Of a stretch of 8,523 nucleotides of DNA, positions 1 to 6,005 are shown one piece after another; position 1 is the stretch's first letter, and each line of letters opens with the position of its first letter. The notes beneath the pieces were generated by a model. The model ran no database searches. It saw only the letters and a program-made list of their open reading frames with translations, and had not been told where the DNA came from. This DNA is from Streptococcus vestibularis ATCC 49124 (GTDB lineage Bacteria > Bacillota > Bacilli > Lactobacillales > Streptococcaceae), in assembly GCF_000188295.1 (NCBI RefSeq), contig NZ_GL831112.1, forward strand, positions 1,036,380 to 1,044,902. The letters are read 5' to 3'. A program made the position numbers and the translations under genes.

Positions 1-447
1 ACTTAGCAGATAAAAAGGTACCATTAACCATGGAAGCAATAATGGGAAAAGTAAGGTTGGGAGTCCTTTAAGGTATTTCTTTTCTTGAATCCAAGCAATA
101 CCTTGAAGAGCAACGAGCAAAATTGCGAATGACGACAGCATCATATTTTGTGGAAAGAAACCATCCGGTCTAACTAGAGGATGTAGAAAATTATAGAATC
201 CAAATTGAATCAATCCCATCACAATTGCTAAAGCATAAATCTTTAGGAAGTATTTCTTCCGGTTATGGGTATGAATAAAACCCTCAATCACACAAAAAAG
301 GAACAAGGGAGCCGCTAATCTCCCAATCATAGCAAACCAAATGGGGATTTCCCCTGTATAATCAAAAAAATAATGAATATGGTCGAATACCATAGTAATT
401 AGGGCTATATATTTGAGTTGGGAACCTGATAAACTTAAACGTTTCAT
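1..447 (-). CDS. TraX-family integral membrane protein, 3' end cut by window
   Basis: I read this open frame directly on the minus strand: ATG at 447-445, then 149 codons with no stop to the window edge, so the C-terminus is missing. The start has a good Shine-Dalgarno (AAAGGAGAG at 453-461, about 7 nt spacing). The protein begins MKRLSLSGSQLKYIALITM and continues with VFDHIHYFF, the N-terminal pattern of the TraX family (Pfam TraX), named after the F-plasmid pilin N-acetyltransferase. Hydrophobic segments lie at about residues 12-28, 34-54, 70-88, 104-121 and 130-148, consistent with a polytopic membrane protein. Chromosomal TraX-like proteins in Firmicutes have no firmly established role; acyl transfer to a surface protein or polymer is only an inference. 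The leader segment is duplicated upstream of the ABC cassette, suggesting this gene once followed topA directly. Family assignment is fairly confident; function is not. Confidence 0.8.
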   Translation of the reverse strand, partial: MKRLSLSGSQLKYIALITMVFDHIHYFFDYTGEIPIWFAMIGRLAAPLFLFCVIEGFIHTHNRKKYFLKIYALAIVMGLIQFGFYNFLHPLVRPDGFFPQNMMLSSFAILLVALQGIAWIQEKKYLKGLPTLLFPLLLPWLMVPFYLLS

Positions 448-451
448 AATA

Positions 452-484
452 ACTCTCCTTTCTTTTCATCCTTAGTATAAAAAA
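452..484. repeat. 33-bp direct repeat, copy 1 (traX leader)
   Basis: A perfect 33-base match to 2688-2720 in the same orientation. On the minus strand it holds a poly-T stretch, a TATACT -10-like hexamer (474-479) and the traX Shine-Dalgarno (453-461). The two copies start 2236 bp apart and bracket the whole ABC transporter cassette, so recombination between them would remove it cleanly and leave one functional leader for traX. The repeat identity is seen directly; the insertion history is inferred. Confidence 0.95.
453..479 (-). promoter_or_regulatory. Putative -10 element and SD of traX
   Basis: On the minus strand TATACT (474-479) lies upstream of the SD AAAGGAGAG (453-461) and of the ATG at 447. 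No convincing -35 hexamer sits 16-18 nt upstream of TATACT, and there is no TG extended -10, so promoter strength is uncertain. The SD is clear. Confidence 0.45.
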
Positions 485-576
485 TTAACTAATATAGTTT
501 ACTTTTCAGACAAACAATTAATATTATTTTAGGATAATCACTGAAGACTAATATACTATCCATGTTATTTCTTATA

Positions 577-1223
577 TTATCTTTTTGTTTTGAAATCTAT
601 GGAACAAATAAATAACATAGTCACCCCAACTATCCATAAAGGCAAGGTAGTGAGTTGACGCCAATCACCTATGAGAATGCTGTTAATAGGAAATGCAATA
701 GGAAGCCAATGAATAGACAAGAAAACTTTATTACTAGCAAAAATAATAAAAATAATTTCAACCATAGAGATAATAATATTACTGGCACTGTTCAGACTCA
801 CTTGTGTTAAGTAATGAAAATGATTGAGAAAGATAATTAGCATCCAACTTGATAGGCTTACTACAAATCCATCGAGGCTATGTTTTAAGAGTAGATTTAT
901 ACTAATCCAACTCAATAAAGAAGGTAGGCTAAGGATTAGGTCTGCTATTAAAAGTTTAGCCAACCATAAACGTCTTTTTTAGGATAACTCGATATTTCTT
1001 GATATTGATTAGAGTGTTTTTCCTGTTCAATCCCTAAAATTGATAAAAATACTGTTAATAGTGGATAGCATAAAAAAGATAATATGGCTAAATTTGTTAG
1101 GGAAAAACCATTAGGAACGAAACTTACATAAAGGGGGATTAAAAGAATCTCTAGTAACGAAAAACTGACAATAAGATAGAGACTAATAGTATTCTTTAAT
1201 TTAAGTAACTCACACCTTAGCAT
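577..1223 (-). pseudogene. Frameshifted ABC-2 permease, lantibiotic-immunity LanG/MutG type
   Basis: The second membrane subunit of the immunity ABC transporter, split by a frameshift. The start is ATG 1223 (MLRCELLKLKN), with SD AGGGAGA 7 nt upstream; it overlaps the previous permease by 14 nt. The first frame runs 91 codons and ends at a TAA after GWLNF. The second frame carries the rest, from LAKLLIADL to the TAA at 577-579. One extra A in the A6 run at 975-980 would join them as PKKRRLWLAKLL, giving 215 aa, close to the partner permease (242 aa). Both halves are hydrophobic with several membrane spans, and the SELLKLK-like N-terminus matches the partner. A -1 slip of ribosome or polymerase on the A run would also restore the protein, so loss of function is not certain. 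Family placement rests on gene order and general pattern, not a database match. Confidence 0.75.
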
Positions 1224-1938
1224 TTGATTGTCTCCCTTGCAGGACATAAGATAAAAGTGATGTCACTGCTATTGATAGTATCATCGTAAGTAACACTTGC
1301 GAAATGCTGTATTGATTTTGATTTACAATAATATCCCCTGATGGTTTAAGGTTTAATATAAATTGAGCTATTTTATAGTGATAGGTATAGGGCAAGACGA
1401 ACCAGAGTGAACTTTGAGCAATAAATGGTGCTATTAAAAGACAAGTCAGTGTGTTAAGTGCTAATAGGATGAAATGACTAATGTATTTAGACATCAGATA
1501 AAGAAAAGGAATATTCCATAAAGTTGTCATCCAAATTAAGATTAATGAAATAGCTGTTTTAGGAATATTTATTGGAATAAAACCTGCATAAATAAATGCA
1601 ACGAGACTGAGGAAAACTAGTAAGAATAAACTAGAAATGAACGTTCTCATTCCTATAAGCACCATTTTCATCAGAGAAATTTTCCAAGCGAAACTCCTGT
1701 TTGTAACATTTTGAAAATGCCCCGCCTGACCTTCTAAACGTCTATCAACTATGAACAATAGACCATTCACTAGATATAAAAAGATAGCTTCCCACCAATA
1801 GACTGAAAAGGGAACAAAAATCTGCAATCCTCCCATTAAAAAGGCTATAAGAACGGTTAAAAACGGTATGATTATTAAGAATTTAGTCGTTCCTAAATGT
1901 CGTAATTTGAGCAATTCCGAATAGAATATCTTTTGCAT
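1210..1938 (-). CDS. ABC-2 permease, lantibiotic-immunity LanE/MutE type
   Basis: Membrane subunit of a transporter that, in the LanFEG family, expels lantibiotics from the membrane and so protects the cell. I chose ATG 1938 (MQKIFYSELLKLRH, 242 aa) over an upstream in-frame ATG. It has a GGGGGG Shine-Dalgarno, starts one base after the ATPase stop (TGA T ATG), and its N-terminus aligns with the second permease. About six hydrophobic spans are visible (residues ~18-36, 48-64, 92-118, 127-148, 153-175, 213-233). The first extracytoplasmic turn carries YWWE (47-50), followed by a charged loop, VDRRLEGQAGHF, as in EpiE/MutE-type permeases. Tight coupling to the ATPase upstream and the second permease downstream marks a single transporter. 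The substrate is inferred from family type; other cationic peptides such as bacitracin are possible. Confidence 0.82.
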   Translation of the reverse strand: MQKIFYSELLKLRHLGTTKFLIIIPFLTVLIAFLMGGLQIFVPFSVYWWEAIFLYLVNGLLFIVDRRLEGQAGHFQNVTNRSFAWKISLMKMVLIGMRTFISSLFLLVFLSLVAFIYAGFIPINIPKTAISLILIWMTTLWNIPFLYLMSKYISHFILLALNTLTCLLIAPFIAQSSLWFVLPYTYHYKIAQFILNLKPSGDIIVNQNQYSISQVLLTMILSIAVTSLLSYVLQGRQSNAKV

Positions 1939-1939
1939 A

Positions 1940-2617
1940 TCAGTACCCCCCATGAACAATTTTAAAGAAGAGTCTCTCAAGACTATCTACATTTTTATTT
2001 TCACCATCATATTGTATTTTACCTTTGTCGAGAATAAGAATATGATCGGCCACCTTACTTATTTCTAAAAGTTGATGGCTAGAAATCAGAATCGTCATCC
2101 CTTTTGCCTTCAAAGAACGAATAAGGTCTAGCAGTTCTTTTATACCATCAGGATCAAGTCCATTAGTAGGCTCATCGAGAATTAAAAATTGGGGATCAGT
2201 TAAAATAGCCATGCCAATTCCTAATCGTTGCTTCATACCTAATGAAAATTTACCGGCCTTTTTCTTTCTAGTATTTGAAAGACCAATTATTTCTAAGGTT
2301 TTAATAATCTTTGAATCAGGAATATCATATAGTAACGCTTTTGTTTTTAAATTATCAAAAGCCGAAAGGTTGTGATAAATAGCAGGTGCTTCGATTAATG
2401 CACCTAATGATTGTTTGCCTTTTGATATGCCATCGAATTGAATTTCTCCACTACTTTTGGGAAGCAAACCAAAAAGTATTTTCATCAGTGTCGACTTACC
2501 AGCACCATTAACCCCTAAGAGACCACAAACTGTTCCAGATTCAATAGTAAATGTGACATTGTCTAAAATAGTCTTATCTTTGTATGATTTTGAAAGTTGT
2601 TTAACAGTTATTTGCAT
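1940..2617 (-). CDS. ABC transporter ATP-binding protein, lantibiotic-immunity LanF/BcrA type
   Basis: A 225-aa ATPase that powers the two adjacent permeases. In order it shows Walker A GVNGAGKST (35-43), a glutamate where most ABC proteins have the Q-loop glutamine (GALIEAPAIY, Glu76), the signature FSLGMKQRLG (124-133), Walker B FLILDEPTNGLDP (144-156) and the switch histidine SSH (179-181). The 'E-loop' substitution is known from lantibiotic-immunity ATPases of the LanF group and also occurs in BcrA-like bacitracin transporters, so it supports a peptide-resistance role. The start ATG 2617 has SD AGAGGTG close upstream, and a good promoter lies at 2650-2678. It is first gene of a three-gene cassette. 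No lantibiotic precursor, modification enzyme or two-component system is visible here, so it looks like stand-alone immunity. Confidence 0.9.
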   Translation of the reverse strand: MQITVKQLSKSYKDKTILDNVTFTIESGTVCGLLGVNGAGKSTLMKILFGLLPKSSGEIQFDGISKGKQSLGALIEAPAIYHNLSAFDNLKTKALLYDIPDSKIIKTLEIIGLSNTRKKKAGKFSLGMKQRLGIGMAILTDPQFLILDEPTNGLDPDGIKELLDLIRSLKAKGMTILISSHQLLEISKVADHILILDKGKIQYDGENKNVDSLERLFFKIVHGGY

Positions 2618-2649
2618 TGATGCACCTCTTTCAGAATAAGTGTTTTTTC

Positions 2650-2678
2650 AATATAATCTTATATCTTACTAATATCAA
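2650..2678 (-). promoter_or_regulatory. Promoter of the ABC transporter cassette
   Basis: On the minus strand TTGATA (-35, 2673-2678), a 17-nt spacer and TATATT (-10, 2650-2655) each match the vegetative consensus at 5 of 6 positions. Transcription would begin near 2643, giving a leader of about 26 nt before ATG 2617. The spacer contains a tandem TAAGATATAAGAT, which could be an operator but is too short and AT-rich to call. The promoter lies inside the repeat-bracketed cassette, so the cassette appears to carry its own transcription start. Confidence 0.65.
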
Positions 2679-2687
2679 AAACCACTT

Positions 2688-2720
2688 ACTCTCCTTTCTT
2701 TTCATCCTTAGTATAAAAAA
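2688..2720. repeat. 33-bp direct repeat, copy 2 (traX-leader duplicate)
   Basis: An exact duplicate of 452-484, placed just after the topA terminator. It contains the same TATACT (2710-2715) and SD (2689-2697) on the minus strand, but no substantial gene starts behind this SD: the first in-frame GTG gives only 8 codons. It therefore looks like a leader separated from its gene by the ABC cassette. Confidence 0.95.
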
Positions 2721-2756
2721 CAAATTTAAGGAAAGTATCAGTTTTTTGGATAAAAG

Positions 2757-2790
2757 ACAAAAAACTATCCCAAGTCTTAACTTGAGATAG
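2757..2790 (-). terminator. Rho-independent terminator of topA
   Basis: On the minus strand CTATCTCAAGT (2780-2790) pairs with ACTTGGGATAG (2765-2775). The stem is 11 bp with one G-U pair and a 4-nt loop, followed by TTTTTT (2759-2764). It begins 9 nt after the topA stop. Confidence 0.9.
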
Positions 2791-2798
2791 CTATGTCT

Positions 2799-4932
2799 TT
2801 ATTTAACAACAGATTCTTTGTAGTCACACTCTTCGTTACTACAGATGACTTGTTTGCCACCACCACGTACTTTCTTCTCGACGAGGTAATCGCCTGATTT
2901 AGGACAGTTACGTCCAACAGGGATATCCCACGACGTAAATTCACAGTCAGGATAGCGGTCACAACCATAAAAGACACGATTACGTTTTGTCTTACGTTCG
3001 ATGACCTGACCTTGACCACAGGTTGGACAAGTAACGCCAATTTCTTTAGTAATGGCCTTGGTGTTATGACAGTCTGGAAAATTACTACATGCGTAGAACT
3101 TACCGTAGCGACCAAGTTTGATGACCATTGGGTGACCACAGAGATCACAATCAAAACCAGCAGGCTCATCCTTGATTTGGATTTTTTCAATACCTTCTTC
3201 AGCTTTTTCCAATTCTTTTTGGAAAGGTTTGAAGAATTCATCAATAACCTTCTGCCATTGTTCCTTACCGATTTCAACTTTATCGAGTTTACCTTCCATC
3301 TCGGCAGTGAATTTAACATCCACGATGTCTGGGAAGAACTCTACGATTAGGCTATTAACAATTTCACCAAGTTCAGTTGGTTCAAAACGTTTAGCCACCA
3401 ATTTGACATAGTAGCGACGTTGGATAACATCAAGCGTTGGCGCATATGTTGACGGACGACCAACGCCATTTTCTTCCAAAGTCTTAATCAATGTCGCTTC
3501 AGAATAGCGTGCAGGTGGTTGCGTAAAGTGTTGTTCAGGCGTTGTCACAACCTTCTTAACCGTATCACCTTCAGCCATATCAGGAAGCATTTTATTTTTA
3601 TCAGAGTCGTTGTAAACGGCCATATAACCGTCAAACTTGATTTGGCTACCATTTGCTGTGAAAATGACTCCGTTTTGAGACAAGGTCACCTTCATCGTAT
3701 CAAATACTGCTGCTGTCATTTGACTCGCTACAAAACGATTCCAGATAAGAGTATAGAGCTTAAGCTGATCCTTATCCAAATACTTAGCGATACTTTCTGG
3801 TGTTTGGAAAACATTTGACGGACGGATAGCCTCATGAGCATCTTGTGCTCCCGAACTATTTTTCACCTTGCTACCGTGTTTTGAATACTTAGAACCAAAG
3901 CGTTCTGTAATAAATTCAGCAGCCTGGTTTTGAGCAACCGGACTGATACGTGTTGAGTCCGTACGCATATAGGTAATCAAACCTTGAGCTCCTGAACCCA
4001 GATTAATCCCTTCATACAACTGTTGGGCAACCATCATGGTCTTACGTGTACGGAAGTTAATCTTATTAGCAGCATCCTGTTGGAGAGATGAGGTTGTATA
4101 TGGCAATGGTGCATTACGACGGCGTTCTTTTTTCTCTACCTTATCTACATTAAAATCATCACTTGTGATACGAGACAGAACGGCTTGAACATCGTCATTA
4201 TTGTTGAGCTTAAGCTTTTTACCATCCAAGCCATAGAAACTAGCCTGAAATTTCTTAGTACCCTTCTTAAAGGAACCATCAATTGTCCAATATTCTTCTG
4301 GTTTAAAGGCCTTAATTTCATTCTCACGGTCAATAATAAGCTTAAGAGCTACCGATTGCACCCGACCTGCAGAAAGACCTTTCTTAACCTTCTTCCAAAG
4401 AAGAGGTGAAATGGAGTAACCCACAATACGGTCCAAGACACGACGAGCTTGCTGCGCATCTACCAAGTCCATGTCAATGGCGCGTGGCTCCACAAAGGCA
4501 TTCTTCACTGCATCTTTAGTAATTTCGTTAAAGACGACACGATTTTTTTCCTCTGGCTCTAAACCAAGAATATGTGACAAATGCCATGAAATGGCTTCCC
4601 CTTCACGGTCCGGGTCACTTGCGAGAAAGACTTGCTTAGCTTTTTTTAGCCTCTTTCTTCAATTCATTGATAAGAGGTCCTTTACCTCGAATATTAATGT
4701 ACTGAGGTTCGTAGTTGTTTTCAAAATCAATAGACATACTTGATTTTTTCAAATCACGGATATGCCCAACAGAGGCTACAACTTTATAATTGCGCCCAAG
4801 GTACTTTTCAATAGTTTTTGCTTTGGCAGGAGACTCCACGATGACCAAATTTTTCTTTGGTGTCGCCCTCTTTTTAGTCGCCTTTTTGGCTGTCGTTTTC
4901 TTTGTTGTTTTAGTTTTCGTTGCTGTCGCCAT
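2799..4932 (-). pseudogene. topA: DNA topoisomerase I, frameshifted at an A7 run
   Basis: Type IA topoisomerase, which relaxes negative supercoils through a 5'-phosphotyrosine intermediate. ATG 4932 opens a Lys/Thr-rich tail (1-27), then the Toprim start [12 protein letters not shown] with Glu33. The frame stops after 98 codons (KEAKKS, TAA 4636-4638). Removing one A from the A7 run at 4641-4647 restores [20 protein letters not shown] with the Toprim DPDREGE, and the frame then runs to TAA 2799-2801, giving 710 aa, the usual streptococcal length. The active-site tyrosine is in [10 protein letters not shown] (about Tyr321). Three C-terminal zinc ribbons follow: CDLC...C...C, CPTC...C...C, and a third reading CPKS...C...C, which lacks its second Cys. 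Everything downstream of the break is well conserved, so the defect is recent, a sequencing error, or bypassed by slippage. The fragments are 4636-4932 and roughly 2799-4635. Confidence 0.93.
4641..4647 (-). other. A7 homopolymer: topA frameshift site
   Basis: Minus-strand reading is GCT AAA AAA AGC TAA in frame. With one A fewer it becomes GCT AAA AAA GCT AAG CAA, the expected TopA sequence. The site needs loss of one base in DNA or mRNA, or a +1 ribosomal shift; a -1 shift does not give the right frame. Confidence 0.9.
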
Positions 4933-5035
4933 AGACTATTTCCTTGTAATATTATAAACTGGCTGCGCCACTAATCTGTCTAAAATCTAGTCACAAGACA
5001 TTAAAAAATGAAACATCTTGAACCAAGCAACTAAC

Positions 5036-5064
5036 ATGATACCTTCCTTTTCTTTAACTGTCAA
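5036..5064 (-). promoter_or_regulatory. Promoter of topA
   Basis: On the minus strand there is a perfect TTGACA (-35, 5059-5064), a 17-nt spacer and TATCAT (-10, 5036-5041, 5 of 6). Transcription should start near 5029, leaving about 97 nt of untranslated leader before ATG 4932, which has SD AAGGAA. This separates topA from dprA even though the gap shows no convincing terminator after dprA. Confidence 0.8.
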
Positions 5065-5099
5065 TAAAAAACTTTATCTCTATAGGAGAACTTTGATTT

Positions 5100-5939
5100 T
5101 CAAGAAAACTCTGAAAGAATGTCAAACCCTGTCGTGATGCACTTTGCACCCTCCTGAATCAAGTGATGGCATCCGTCTGACTTTCCATCTAAAATATTTC
5201 CTGGAATAGCAAAAACATCTCTACCTTCTTCCATGGCACGCTCACAAGTAATCAGGCTTCCCGAGCGAAGCTTAGCTTCTACGACCATAACTCCTTGACA
5301 CAATCCAGAAATAATCCGATTTCGTTCAGGAAAATGGTACTTGAGAGGCTGTTCCCCCGGTCCATATTCTGTAAGAACTAAATGGTTTTTAGCCATATAG
5401 TCCTGCAAAGCTTTATTTTCTTTAGGATAATAAACATCAAGTCCTGTCCCGATAACTGCAATAGTGTTTCCCTTATTTTTCAAGGACTCCATATGCGCAC
5501 AAGTATCAATTCCACGCGCCAATCCACTCACAATAGTAAACTGATTACCAAGTTCACTAACAATTTTTCGAACAGACTGCTTGCCTGTTTCAGAACAATT
5601 TCTTGCCCCAACAACAGCTAGCTTTGGTTTAATCAGTAAATCAAGATTTCCCTGATAATAAAGGAGAACAGGAGGATTATAGGTGTGCTTCAGCTCAATG
5701 GGATATTCTTTATCAAAAATCGATAACGTAGGAAAACGTTCAAACTGTTCTTTGAGTTGCTTAATATCTAAACTCTTATACTTTTCCATAAAGAGTACTG
5801 CATTTTTAGACTTGGATACCACTGCCATATCACGTAAACTCAATTTTCTATCTTTAGTCTTTTGATAGTCCAAAATATTTAAGATATTCAAATTCGTCAA
5901 CCCAGCGGCTTTAAGTTTAAAAAGTTCAAAATTATTCAT
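5100..5939 (-). CDS. dprA: DNA-processing protein DprA (Smf)
   Basis: Cytoplasmic protein of natural transformation: it binds incoming single-stranded DNA and loads RecA; in streptococci it also helps close the competence window by acting on ComE-type or ComR-type regulators. The 279-aa frame has a helical N-terminal (SAM-like) part (~1-80) and a Rossmann-like core with LAVVGARNCSETG (108-119), VSGLARGIDTCAH (137-149), IAVIGTGLDVYYP (160-172), YHFPERNRIISGL (201-213), AKLRSGSLIT (222-231) and GRDVFAIPG (239-247). It ends soon after the core with no winged-helix domain, as usual in streptococci. ATG 5939 has a near-perfect SD, AAGGAGGT (5946-5953). A com-box at 5959-5966 just upstream indicates ComX/SigX control. 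The gene appears intact. It lies between the rbgA-rnhB-ROK operon and topA, each with its own signals. Confidence 0.96.
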   Translation of the reverse strand: MNNFELFKLKAAGLTNLNILNILDYQKTKDRKLSLRDMAVVSKSKNAVLFMEKYKSLDIKQLKEQFERFPTLSIFDKEYPIELKHTYNPPVLLYYQGNLDLLIKPKLAVVGARNCSETGKQSVRKIVSELGNQFTIVSGLARGIDTCAHMESLKNKGNTIAVIGTGLDVYYPKENKALQDYMAKNHLVLTEYGPGEQPLKYHFPERNRIISGLCQGVMVVEAKLRSGSLITCERAMEEGRDVFAIPGNILDGKSDGCHHLIQEGAKCITTGFDILSEFS

Positions 5940-5958
5940 ATAGATACCTCCTTTTCTT

Positions 5959-5981
5959 TATTCGCAACAGAAAAGAAAAAA
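5959..5981 (-). promoter_or_regulatory. Com-box (ComX/SigX promoter) of dprA
   Basis: The minus strand reads TGCGAATA at 5959-5966, matching the streptococcal late-competence box TNCGAATA, with the T-rich tract expected upstream (TTTTTT at 5976-5981, then CTTTT). It lies about 20 nt before the dprA ATG, so transcription would start within or next to the SD, giving a very short leader. Its T tract is also the U tract of the preceding terminator. Confidence 0.75.
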
Positions 5982-5999
5982 GCTCCATTATGGAACTTT
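5976..5999 (-). terminator. Rho-independent terminator after the ROK kinase gene
   Basis: On the minus strand AAAGTTCC (5992-5999) pairs with GGAGCTTT (5979-5986) across an ATAAT loop: 8 bp including one G-U. The run TTTTTT at 5981-5976 follows. It begins 7 nt after the ROK kinase stop and closes the rbgA-rnhB-ROK operon. Confidence 0.75.
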
Positions 6000-6005
6000 C
6001 CTTGA

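Noticed and set aside
480..576. Terminator for the ABC cassette before traX.
   Set aside because: Only a 5-bp GGATA/TATCC inverted repeat with a long loop and no U tract; transcription may read into traX.
2656..2672. Tandem TAAGATATAAGAT in the spacer of the ABC promoter as an operator.
   Set aside because: It is short, AT-rich and has no partner elsewhere in the window; chance is likely.
2659..2685. Tiny GTG-started frame (8 codons) behind the SD in repeat copy 2, a possible leader peptide for the ABC genes.
   Set aside because: It lies upstream of the better promoter at 2650-2678, has no attenuator-like hairpins, and is most simply a chance frame after a displaced SD.
3012..3350. Plus-strand open frames within topA, dprA, the ROK gene and the transporter genes.
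   Set aside because: They lie wholly antisense to well-supported genes, show no family motifs, and have no consistent ribosome sites.
4981..5035. Hairpin (CAAGA...TCTTG) in the topA leader as a riboswitch or terminator.
   Set aside because: The stem is only 5 bp before a 5-nt bulge and lacks a U tract in the right place; there is no recognisable riboswitch core.
5066..5102. Terminator directly after dprA.
   Set aside because: A T run (TTTTTT) exists, but the preceding stem is only about 4 bp (TCTC/GAGA); too weak to call.
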